DNA from: a virus
DNA length: 42,206 nucleotides
Virus record (IMG/VR): IMGVR_UViG_3300035523_000137
Coordinates: 1-42,206 of that record
Reading direction: 5' to 3' (one strand)
Shown here: in pieces, positions 1 through 6,694 of the stretch
Layout of the letters: each line of letters opens with the position of its first letter
Position numbering within the stretch: the stretch's first letter is position 1
The notes under the pieces: model-generated
Databases searched by the model: none
What the model saw: the letters and a program-made list of their open reading frames with translations, nothing else
Told to the model about the DNA's origin: nothing
Made by a program: the position numbers and the translations under genes

Positions 1-186
1 TCATGCCGCCCCCGCCTCGCGCTTCACGTCCATGGCGATGACATTCGCGCTGTCGGGCCCCACAGCCAAGCGTTCTCGGCGCAGTTGCTCCGGACCCTCG
101 GGGTAGCGCCGATGGAGGGCCTCCACGTAGCGAGCCAGGGCGGCGACGAGCGCATCACGCTCCACCGGCCGCACCTGCTCGCTCAT
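1..186 (-). CDS. Small basic protein, paralogue of the integrase-partner gene
   Basis: A 61-residue charged protein of unknown function. It is a close paralogue of the 62-residue protein at 41795-41983: both share an identical 26-residue block (VEALHRRYPEGPEQLRRERL lies inside it) and similar basic tails. Its TGA stop (1-3) overlaps an ATG (complement of 2-4) as ATGA, so another leftward gene almost certainly starts at base 4 and leaves the window. At the right end the equivalent overlap starts a serine integrase. There are no cysteines and no membrane segment. A role as integrase accessory or excision factor is a guess from position only. Confidence 0.65.
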   Translation of the reverse strand: MSEQVRPVERDALVAALARYVEALHRRYPEGPEQLRRERLAVGPDSANVIAMDVKREAGAA

Positions 187-190
187 CAGC

Positions 191-670
191 TCAGTTCGCG
201 CTCTGGATCGTGTAGGTGACCGCGATCGCCAGCGCCGACCAGACGTCCCGGGCGATCCCGTACAGCGGGCCAGGCGCCGCCTTCCGCCCGACCGCTGCCG
301 ACCCGCCGAAGCGGTCGAGGAGTGCCTGGCGGATGTTCGCGTCCTTGGCCCGCGAGTCGCCGCACAAGGCGAGCTTCACGGCGCGTCGCGGAAGGAGCAC
401 AACAGGCACCCGGTGGGCAGCCTCGGCGAAACGGCCCGCCCAGAGGACGGTGTCGAACACCTCGGCGCCGACCGCCATCCCGTAGGACTCGACCTTCTCG
501 ATCACCACGACGTCGGGCAGCCCGCCAGACCGAAGGGCCTTGACGAGGATGTTGTTCTCAGTGATCCCGAAGCCCTGCGGCCGGCTGCCGTCGTACCGCA
601 GCCAGGCGGACTGGCTGGTCCCGGGGTCGATCGCGAGGATCGTCGTCACGCCGCCTTCTCCTTCGCCCAT
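191..670 (-). CDS. RuvC-like Holliday junction resolvase
   Basis: A 159-residue RNase H-fold nuclease expected to cut branched DNA during phage replication or before packaging. Visible motifs are the first strand with ILAIDPGTS (Asp15), the second acidic strand VVVIEKVES (Glu58/Glu61), a KDANIRQALL segment near 109-117 and the C-terminal RDVWSALAIA helix (Asp142). This is the usual order of RuvC acidic residues, in a length typical of phage RuvC-like proteins. It overlaps the upstream exonuclease gene by 25 bases, so the two are probably co-translated. It is more divergent than cellular RuvC; the fold is well supported and the exact substrate is inferred. Confidence 0.8.
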   Translation of the reverse strand: MGEGEGGVTTILAIDPGTSQSAWLRYDGSRPQGFGITENNILVKALRSGGLPDVVVIEKVESYGMAVGAEVFDTVLWAGRFAEAAHRVPVVLLPRRAVKLALCGDSRAKDANIRQALLDRFGGSAAVGRKAAPGPLYGIARDVWSALAIAVTYTIQSAN

Positions 671-1419
671 CCGTGGAGGGCGAGGCAGGCGCGGAACGCG
701 ATCCAGTCGCGGGGGGTGACGGCCGCCTCGTACAGCCGCGTGCCGCCGTCGGTGACGTGGACGAGCCCGTAGCGGGTGATCGCGGGGAGGGCGTGCCGCT
801 CCGGGTCGTTCGGGCGGGCGATGAACTCGGCGTTGGCGTACGCCGCCAGCTGGAGCCGGTGGTCGCGATACACCGTCCCGTCAGGCGTCGCGACCGACGA
901 TCCCGTCTTCCAGTCGAGCAGCCAGACCTCGCCGTCGAGCTCGGCGATGAGGTCGCACGTGCCGCCGTAGCCGAGCGTCTCGTGGAGGAGGAACGCCTCC
1001 ACCTCGAGCGGCCGCAGCCCGTGCTCCCGGACCTGCGCGTTGAGCCAGGCGCGGGCACCCGCGACCGCGGCCTCGTCGCGCGGGTCGATCGTCACCGGCT
1101 CCCGCCGGAGGATCTGCTCGATGGCGGCGTGGATCCGCGAGCCGCGGTCCATGGCGGACGTCGAGAGCGTTGTGAGGTACTTCACCGCCGCGTCGACCTT
1201 GCCGGCCTCGCGGTCCTCGATGAGGCGCTCGGCGCCGGCGATCGCCGCCTGCGCGACCTGGTTCATCTTCCAGTACGTCAGCGCGGGGGCATCGAGCACC
1301 TTCGTGATCGACGTCACACCCGGCCAGGGGCCTGCGCCGTTGAAGTAGTACTGGTGTGTCTTCGTCCGGTGGACGCCGGCGATCGGTGTCTTGGAGCGCG
1401 GTGCCGTCGCGGTGGTCAT
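646..1419 (-). CDS. PD-(D/E)XK exonuclease (Cas4/RecB-like)
   Basis: A 257-residue nuclease of the phage-encoded PD-(D/E)XK_1 type, probably a DNA-end processing exonuclease for recombination. Motifs in order are His97 in RGSRIHAAIE, Glu141 in LEVEAFLLHE, Asp156 in GGTCDLIAEL, the core LLDWKTG (Asp169, Lys171), and the QLAAYA helix (Gln190) typical of RecB-family nucleases. No four-cysteine Fe-S cluster like that of Cas4 is visible. The start is the ATG at 1419, which overlaps the primase stop as ATGA; the frame stays open to 1662, but that extension would run inside the upstream gene. Confidence 0.85.
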   Translation of the reverse strand: MTTATAPRSKTPIAGVHRTKTHQYYFNGAGPWPGVTSITKVLDAPALTYWKMNQVAQAAIAGAERLIEDREAGKVDAAVKYLTTLSTSAMDRGSRIHAAIEQILRREPVTIDPRDEAAVAGARAWLNAQVREHGLRPLEVEAFLLHETLGYGGTCDLIAELDGEVWLLDWKTGSSVATPDGTVYRDHRLQLAAYANAEFIARPNDPERHALPAITRYGLVHVTDGGTRLYEAAVTPRDWIAFRACLALHGWAKEKAA

Positions 1420-3506
1420 GCCGGTCCCTCCTCTGGGTAGCAGGCGTCGCACGTCCACCCGGACGGCGTCTGGCGGTGCTTGAACTGGTGGTCGCGATAC
1501 CAGTGGCAGGGGTTGGCCCAGCCGGTGGGGTCGGCCGGGACGACCCGGAGCACCGGCGCTGCCTCGCGGGCACCCACGCGCGATACGCGTGTCCCCGCTC
1601 CCTCCGCTCCCTCTCCAACCCTTTCCGAGTGAGGGGAGTGAGTGGAGTGAGTGGTCCCACACGCGGGCGCGCCCGCGAGGGAGGAGTGAGTGGAGTGAGC
1701 GAGATCGTCGATATCGGCCTCGTCCGCTCCCTCCGCGTCCTCGTCGATGCGAACGCGGGCGACGACGTAGCCACCCCGGGCCCGGGCCACGGATCCGCCG
1801 GCCACGAGCTTCTCGACGAGCTTCTGGACCGCATCGCGGGTCGACCCGATCAGGTCCGCGATCGCCTTCGGGAAGATCGGGCCTTCGGCCTCGATGACCT
1901 TGTAGACCTCGGCCTGCTCGAAGCTCGCCTCGGCCAGCGATCGCGGCGCTGATGACCAGGTCATCCCGTTGAACTGGACCGGCTCCTCGACCTCCTGGAC
2001 GTCGCGCCCGGTCACAACGAGCTTCCCAAACGTCTCGAGGCGCTTGCGCTGGATGACGAGGGTGGTGTCCGCGGAGCCCGTGATGCCATATGTGCCGGAC
2101 ACGGACGCCAGGAAGTCGTCGCCGGCGTCCTTCTTGCTGTGGTGGACGATGAGCAGGCCGACCGCCCGGTCCTTGAAGATGTCCTGCAGCCGGGCGAGGT
2201 CCTCGACGTCGACCTCGTACGCGTTGCGCCGGGCGTCGCCGCGTGCGCGGACGCGCTGCAAGGTATCGATCGCCACGAGGCGGGCGTCGGGGTGCTGGTC
2301 CAGCCAGTCGACGAGCTCCGCCTCCAGGCCCTCGCCGAGCTTCGCGGCGGCCCAGCGGACCTCGAGCCGGCCACGGGGCATGGAGCGGTCGCCCAGGGCG
2401 GCCCGGAGGCGTGTCTGCCCGCGCCGCTTGCCGTCTTCCAGCGCCAGGTACAGGACGTCGCCCTGCTCGATCTCGCGGCCCAGGAGCTCACCGCCGAGGG
2501 CGACCTCGACCGCGACCTGGTAGACGAGGCAGCTCTTGCCGAGCTTCGGAGGACCGGCGAGGACCGTTGTGCCCTCGGGCAGCAGGTCCGGCACGATCCA
2601 CTGCAGCGGCGGGATGTCGAGCTCGAGGAGGTCGGTGGCGTCGATCGAGCTCGCCTCGACCTCCTGCATCGATCGCGGCTGGCGGGGCGCGTGCGCCGGC
2701 GCCCCGAGGCGCTCGCCAATCTTCGCGGTGACGCGCTCGAAGTCGGAGCGGAGCTCCTCCTCGGTCTTGGCGACCTCGAAGCGCGGGGCGACCTGCGTGC
2801 GCACGAGATCCCAGATCTCATCGATCCCCAGGCCGGCGTTGTAGCGGCTGGCCACGTAGTCGCGGACGGCAGCGTACCGCCGACCGCTGGGGATCCGGTC
2901 GGGGAGCGTGAAGCCGCCGGCGATGGTGATGACCCCCGGGTCGGCCGCCTGGCCGCGGGCAGCGGGCCGCTCCGCGACCGCGGCGGCGACCCAGCCAGCC
3001 GGGAGCATCGCGATGTCGGTCACCGGGCCCGCCGTGTACTCGCGGTCGCCGATTCGGCTTCCGGGCCCGACGAGGTAGCCGCGCCCCGGCCAACGGACGG
3101 TGAAGCCGAACAGCTCGTCGCCCGCGGGAATCGGCACGTCAGAAGGCCAGCGGTAGAAGGCGTGGCGGCCGCCTGAGGGCGTGGTCGTGATCTTCGTGGC
3201 GGGCAGTGGCCCGTGCTGCGCGACGAGGTCGAGCATGCGATCGCGCCAGGGGCGGTCCGCGCCACCACCGTCGTCGAGGTCGAACACGACGACGCGCTCG
3301 GGCCGGTCGACCGGCCAGACGAGCCCGTAGTTCCCGGCGGCCGGGGCCTCGAGCTGTCGGCGGATCCAGTCCGGGCGCGTCGTCGCGTTCTTGAAGCCGT
3401 GCTCCGTCACCGGGACCTTCGCGTCCGCCCGCAGGGCGAACACGGCGAACCCCTGCTCGATCTGCTCGAGCGCGGCGACGACGACCGACTCCGGAGCGGG
3501 CATCAC
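1416..3506 (-). CDS. Prim-Pol primase / RepA-like AAA ATPase fusion
   Basis: A 696-residue replication protein. The N-terminal ~175 residues resemble the archaeo-eukaryotic bifunctional primase/polymerase domain: VVVFDLDD (Asp76, Asp78) and SGGRHAFYRW (His115). A linker leads to a RecA/RepA-like ATPase with Walker A GPPKLGKS (318-325), LYLALED downstream, and Walker B ARLVAIDTL near 395-402. A winged-helix-like segment follows (KVIEAEGPIFPKAIADLIGS). The tail carries a Cys-x-x-Cys in TCDACYPEE. The expected role is priming and unwinding at the phage origin. It overlaps the exonuclease by 4 bases, and the SSB-like gene ends up just ahead of it in the same operon. Confidence 0.85.
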   Translation of the reverse strand: MMPAPESVVVAALEQIEQGFAVFALRADAKVPVTEHGFKNATTRPDWIRRQLEAPAAGNYGLVWPVDRPERVVVFDLDDGGGADRPWRDRMLDLVAQHGPLPATKITTTPSGGRHAFYRWPSDVPIPAGDELFGFTVRWPGRGYLVGPGSRIGDREYTAGPVTDIAMLPAGWVAAAVAERPAARGQAADPGVITIAGGFTLPDRIPSGRRYAAVRDYVASRYNAGLGIDEIWDLVRTQVAPRFEVAKTEEELRSDFERVTAKIGERLGAPAHAPRQPRSMQEVEASSIDATDLLELDIPPLQWIVPDLLPEGTTVLAGPPKLGKSCLVYQVAVEVALGGELLGREIEQGDVLYLALEDGKRRGQTRLRAALGDRSMPRGRLEVRWAAAKLGEGLEAELVDWLDQHPDARLVAIDTLQRVRARGDARRNAYEVDVEDLARLQDIFKDRAVGLLIVHHSKKDAGDDFLASVSGTYGITGSADTTLVIQRKRLETFGKLVVTGRDVQEVEEPVQFNGMTWSSAPRSLAEASFEQAEVYKVIEAEGPIFPKAIADLIGSTRDAVQKLVEKLVAGGSVARARGGYVVARVRIDEDAEGADEADIDDLAHSTHSSLAGAPACGTTHSTHSPHSERVGEGAEGAGTRVSRVGAREAAPVLRVVPADPTGWANPCHWYRDHQFKHRQTPSGWTCDACYPEEGPA

Positions 3507-3508
3507 GG

Positions 3509-3961
3509 CTAGAAGGGGAGGGCGTCGTCGGCCACGACGGGCTGCGCCGGAGCGGTGGCCACGGGCGCGGCCGCCCGCGCCTTGGGCCGCGCCGAGAGGT
3601 TCGCGATCTTGGCCCAGCCGCCGTCGTCGATCGCGATCGTCGCGAGCGCCTCGCGGCCGAGCAGCTGCGACTTCGGGTAGGACTGGCCCACCGCAGGCGG
3701 GGTGCCGCCCAGGAGCGCGGTCAGCCAGGCGTAGGTCTTGGACTTCGGGCCGGACGCGGTGGAGGCCGAGCCCGTGACCTCGGAGCCATCCTCGAGGGCG
3801 AACGTCCAGTCCCGGAGCTGGACCTCCTTGCCCGCGTTCGGACCCGACTGCGGGTAGATCGTGCGGGGCTCGGAGATGTCGGTGAGGGTGACCTCGTAGA
3901 CGCCGGGCGTGAGGTCGGTGGGCGGGGCGCCGGCGCTGATGGTGATGATGTCGTCGGTCAT
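3509..3961 (-). CDS. Single-strand DNA-binding-like protein with acidic tip
   Basis: A 150-residue protein with a predicted beta-rich body (LTPGVYEVTLTDI, a charged central region, REALATIAIDDGGWAKIANL), an Ala/Pro-rich linker, and the terminal residues DDALPF. That ending closely imitates the acidic D-D-x-x-P-F tip by which bacterial SSB recruits partners. Its position next to the primase-ATPase supports a role in binding ssDNA during replication. The body looks more like the DUF669-type phage ssDNA-binding group than classical SSB, so no symbol is given. It starts at ATG 3961. Confidence 0.65.
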   Translation of the reverse strand: MTDDIITISAGAPPTDLTPGVYEVTLTDISEPRTIYPQSGPNAGKEVQLRDWTFALEDGSEVTGSASTASGPKSKTYAWLTALLGGTPPAVGQSYPKSQLLGREALATIAIDDGGWAKIANLSARPKARAAAPVATAPAQPVVADDALPF

Positions 3962-4004
3962 GGTTCCTGGTCCTTCTGCGTGGCTGGGGGTGGAGTCGGG
4001 GCGG

Positions 4005-4193
4005 CTACGCGCGCTTCGTGGGCATCACCTCCTCCACGCCGGCCAGGCACACAGCGCAGCGCGGCATCGTCTCGGGCCAGCCGAACCGGGGATCGATCGG
4101 ACGCAGGCCGCATGGCGTCCGCACGCGTCGGGTGATCGCCGCGTGGGCCTGGCCGTCGCGGTCGGCGGTCCAGGTGACCCGGAGGCGGGTCAC
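4005..4193 (-). CDS. Small unknown protein with a CxxC pair
   Basis: A 62-residue protein that I do not recognise. A single pair of cysteines lies in PRCAVCLAG near the C-terminus, with another Cys in RTPCGLRP, which may form a minimal zinc site. The GTG start at 4193 overlaps the stop of the ribbon-helix-helix gene (GTGA), so it is translated from the same transcript. About 43 bases separate it from the SSB-like gene. Confidence 0.55.
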   Translation of the reverse strand: MTRLRVTWTADRDGQAHAAITRRVRTPCGLRPIDPRFGWPETMPRCAVCLAGVEEVMPTKRA

Positions 4194-4387
4194 GACTTGA
4201 CCTTCGCGGCGTCAGCTCCCGCCCGGGGAGCCCGTTGGCGCTTGGGCTGGGGCTCCGTGCCCTCGCGCTCGAGGGCGGCGAGGACTAGGACGGCGGCCTG
4301 TTGGCGCGGGCTGCGTCGCTCGCGCCGGGCGAGCTCACGGAGCCGGTCGGCGGCCTCGACGGGGATGGCGATCGAGATCGAGTGCAT
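4190..4387 (-). CDS. Ribbon-helix-helix DNA-binding protein
   Basis: About 65 residues from ATG 4387. The N-terminus HSISIAIPVEAADRLREL, followed by a second helix in PRQQAAVLVLAAL, is the beta-strand/helix/helix pattern of Arc/CopG-type repressors. The tail is basic (QPKRQRAPRAG). The frame is open to 4435, but the longer start would add a cysteine-containing, non-homologous stretch. Short direct repeats lie immediately upstream (4420-4537), as expected for an autoregulated repressor. Whether it controls the replication operon is inference. Confidence 0.7.
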   Translation of the reverse strand: MHSISIAIPVEAADRLRELARRERRSPRQQAAVLVLAALEREGTEPQPKRQRAPRAGADAAKVKS

Positions 4388-4419
4388 CACGACCGCAGCG
4401 TCCGCCAGGAGGGGGCAGA

Positions 4420-4537
4420 CGAAACAGGGTCGCAAACCGGTCTCTTATCCGGTCTCTTATCCGGGCCACCCGTCCGAAACCACGGCAGACCGTCCGAAAC
4501 CCTGCGGTCGGTGGAGGTCGCCCGACTGTACGAAACC
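4420..4537. repeat. Short direct repeats: possible operators or iterons
   Basis: Two repeat families occupy the gap between two minus-strand genes. A 12-bp unit CCGGTCTCTTAT is tandemly repeated at 4437-4460 and followed by another CCGG. The hexamer CGAAAC occurs at 4420, 4475, 4495 and 4531. The copies at 4475 and 4495 sit in a longer identical unit CCGTCCGAAACC (4470-4481, 4490-4501), and the last (CTGTACGAAACC) is a variant. The spacing is 20 and then 36 bases. They directly precede the ribbon-helix-helix gene in its direction of transcription, so operator sites are the simplest reading; replication iterons are the alternative. Confidence 0.55.
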
Positions 4538-4538
4538 C

Positions 4539-4991
4539 CTAGGCGGGCGGCAGCCCGAAGCGCTTGACGAGCTTGCGCAGATGGTCGGGCTCCGTGCCCA
4601 TCTCGCCGTCGAGCATCTCGAAGTGCGCGGCGATCGAGGCGTTCGTGCGGGCCGGCTCTGCCCGCGCGAGCGCGTCGCGGTAGTGCGTCCAGAACAGGTC
4701 GCACGTCCACGCGGGACGGCCCGGCCGGCGCGGGCGAGCGACGAGGGCCGGAGCCTCGCGCATCTTCGTCGTCACGGGCGGCAGGCCGAGGGTCACCCGG
4801 ATCGTCGCGTCGTCGAGGTGCGACGTGAGGTGGCCGATGTACTCACGCGCCTGGCGCAGTGTCGGCTGGCGGCCCGTGGTGAGGACCTGGTGCTGGTAGA
4901 TGCCGCGGACCACCGCCTCGTCGAGGTCGGGGTTCTCGAACGTGAGGCGCGCGACGTCAGCCAGCATGAGCAGGGGGTCTGAGCGGCTCAC
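4539..4991 (-). CDS. Unknown protein, first gene of the replication operon
   Basis: A 150-residue protein from GTG 4991, with a GAAGGA-like ribosome site about ten bases upstream. It is helical and basic with no recognised catalytic motif. A central basic Pro-rich patch (ARPRRPGRPAW) separates an N-terminal helical half from a C-terminal half that ends DHLRKLVKRFGLPPA. As the first leftward gene after the origin-like gap it could be a replication initiator or a regulator, but nothing in the sequence proves this. Confidence 0.6.
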   Translation of the reverse strand: MSRSDPLLMLADVARLTFENPDLDEAVVRGIYQHQVLTTGRQPTLRQAREYIGHLTSHLDDATIRVTLGLPPVTTKMREAPALVARPRRPGRPAWTCDLFWTHYRDALARAEPARTNASIAAHFEMLDGEMGTEPDHLRKLVKRFGLPPA

Positions 4992-5309
4992 TGGCCTGTC
5001 CTTCGCCGCCTCCAGGCGCGTGTGCAGATGTAGCGGGGCACAGTCGTCCCGCTGATGGGTTCGAACACGGGGGAAATGGCCCTCCGGAATGACATTCAGC
5101 CGAGAGGCTGGCCGGCGAGCAGGAGTGCTTCGAGCAGTTCAGTCTAGCCAGAGGCCGGTCGTGTGAACAGGTGTTCTATCCACGAACTTGAGGTGGCGGG
5201 CGGGGGATGTCCACAGGCTTCGCCGTGTATCCACAACGTGTTTCACGCGCGCCTGACTCCGTGACAGCTGAGGTGGCACGCGGGCATCTGATCGTGTGTC
5301 GTAATCTCG
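4992..5309. promoter_or_regulatory. Divergent intergenic region with DnaA-box-like sites
   Basis: A 318-base non-coding stretch separates the leftward replication operon from the rightward methylase operon, so it must hold promoters for both. Three matches to the DnaA box (TTATCCACA) lie within 60 bases on the same strand: CTATCCACG at 5176-5184, ATGTCCACA at 5207-5215 and GTATCCACA at 5227-5235 (8 of 9). This is compatible with a phage replication origin. I see no convincing AT-rich unwinding element, tRNA or small ORF here. Confidence 0.45.
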
Positions 5310-6185
5310 GTGCGCGGGGATCCCCGACGGACACTCCGCCAACGCACCAAGCCACGAGGGCCCGTGACCGCCTCGCCCACTCGCGCCGACCGCTCGGCGC
5401 CCATCTTGCTTGAGGAGCTGCGCACGCCGCCGCGAGACGCCCCGGGCGCCGTCCCCGTGTCCGGCTTGAGGCCCTTCTTCGGCTTCTACGGCGGCAAGTG
5501 GCGCGACGCAGTCAAGCACTACCCAGCACCCCGGTTGGGTACCGTGGTCGAGCCCTTCGCTGGGTCGGCGGGCTACTCCATGCGCTATGCCTCGGCGAAC
5601 GTCGTCCTCGGCGAGATCGACCCCGTCATCTACGGGGTCTGGCGGTACCTGACCCGCGTCAAGGCAAGGGAGATCCTCGCGATCCCTGACCTCGAGCCCG
5701 GGCAGACGGTGAACGACCTCGCCATCCCTCAGGAAGCCCGCTGGCTGGTCGGGTTCTGGATGAACCGGGGCGCCTCGCGGCCGCGGACGAGCCCGTCGGC
5801 GTGGATGCGCGACGGCATCCGCCCCGGCTCCTTCTGGGGCGAGCGGGTGCGCACGACGATCGCGGGGCAGGTCGACGCCATCCGCCACTGGAAGGTCTAC
5901 AACCGCTCCTACGAGCGTCTCCCGTTCCGCGGCGAGGCGACGTGGTTCATCGATCCGCCCTACCAGAAACAGGGCCAGCACTATCACCACGGCGCCGAAG
6001 GCATCGACTTCGCCGCGCTCCGTGCCTGGTGTGAATCGCGGCAGGGCCAGGTCATCGTCTGTGAGAACGCCGGCGCAGACTGGCTGCCGTTCGAGCCGCT
6101 CGCCGACGTGAAGACGACCCGTCGCGGCTCGCGGTCGGTGGAGGTTGCCTGGATCCGCGACGAGGACCCGGTGGGGGGACGATGA
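5310..6185 (+). CDS. D12-class DNA adenine N6-methyltransferase
   Basis: A protein of up to 291 residues that should transfer a methyl group from S-adenosylmethionine to adenine N6. Motifs fit the Dam/D12 class: FFGFYGGKWR near the N-terminus, the SAM loop VVEPFAGSAGYS, and the catalytic FIDPPYQ followed by GQHYHH. The reading frame starts at GTG 5310; a second GTG at 5364, preceded by GAGGG, is an equally good start and removes 18 poorly conserved residues. Its TGA overlaps the next ATG (ATGA at 6182), making it the first gene of a six-gene coupled operon. It may protect self DNA for the downstream helicase-nuclease genes, or be an ordinary phage orphan methylase. Confidence 0.85.
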   Translation: MRGDPRRTLRQRTKPRGPVTASPTRADRSAPILLEELRTPPRDAPGAVPVSGLRPFFGFYGGKWRDAVKHYPAPRLGTVVEPFAGSAGYSMRYASANVVLGEIDPVIYGVWRYLTRVKAREILAIPDLEPGQTVNDLAIPQEARWLVGFWMNRGASRPRTSPSAWMRDGIRPGSFWGERVRTTIAGQVDAIRHWKVYNRSYERLPFRGEATWFIDPPYQKQGQHYHHGAEGIDFAALRAWCESRQGQVIVCENAGADWLPFEPLADVKTTRRGSRSVEVAWIRDEDPVGGR

Positions 6186-6694
6186 GCAACGCGTGGACGA
6201 CGCGCCTTCACACGGCGTTCGTGGGCGCGCTCGATGGCCGCGTCTCAGCGGCCGGCGATGTCCGGCGCAAGCCGCTCGATCTCGACCTCGTCCCGCCGCT
6301 GCCCGGCCGCGTTCGCCTCTACATGTACTCGCTGGTGGCGGGCGGGCCGACGCGCGCCAGGGAGTACAAGGCGATCCTGCGTGTTCCCGGACAGGAGAGG
6401 GGCGAATACGGCTCGTTCGAGCACGCCGACGGGCGACTCACTCTGCTCGTCGCGCATCGGTCCGACCTGGACGTGTTTGTGCTATGGGACGCGACCCTCC
6501 ACCGGACCTTCAAGTGGGCGGGCAACATCCAGGTGCACTCCGACACCGTGCTCGACGCGGCAGCCACGGGCTGGGCCGAGCAGCGTCGACCGCTCACATC
6601 GGGGGTGGATGAGGTAGTCCTCGCCTGCACTAGCCGGCACCTCCCGCGGGCCATCGAGCGGCGCGTGGCGTGGACGGGCGGGATCCGGGGATGA
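6182..6694 (+). CDS. Unknown 170-aa protein, possible restriction-associated domain
   Basis: A 170-residue single-domain protein with a G-rich ribosome site (GGGGGG at 6174-6179) and ATGA overlaps on both sides. The central block EYKAILRVPGQERGEYGSF and the hydrophobic strand DLDVFVLWDATLHRTFK alternate like a beta-rich substrate- or DNA-recognition domain. I recall similar sequence in proteins encoded beside DNA methylases and restriction enzymes, but cannot verify it. No complete PD-(D/E)XK triad is evident. By position it could be a specificity or modification-sensing subunit of the operon. Confidence 0.6.
   Translation: MSNAWTTRLHTAFVGALDGRVSAAGDVRRKPLDLDLVPPLPGRVRLYMYSLVAGGPTRAREYKAILRVPGQERGEYGSFEHADGRLTLLVAHRSDLDVFVLWDATLHRTFKWAGNIQVHSDTVLDAAATGWAEQRRPLTSGVDEVVLACTSRHLPRAIERRVAWTGGIRG

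Noticed and set aside
1-186. Terminal direct repeats as attL/attR
   Set aside because: Similarity covers a whole gene with scattered substitutions, including identical protein blocks; this is gene paralogy, not a short recombination core.
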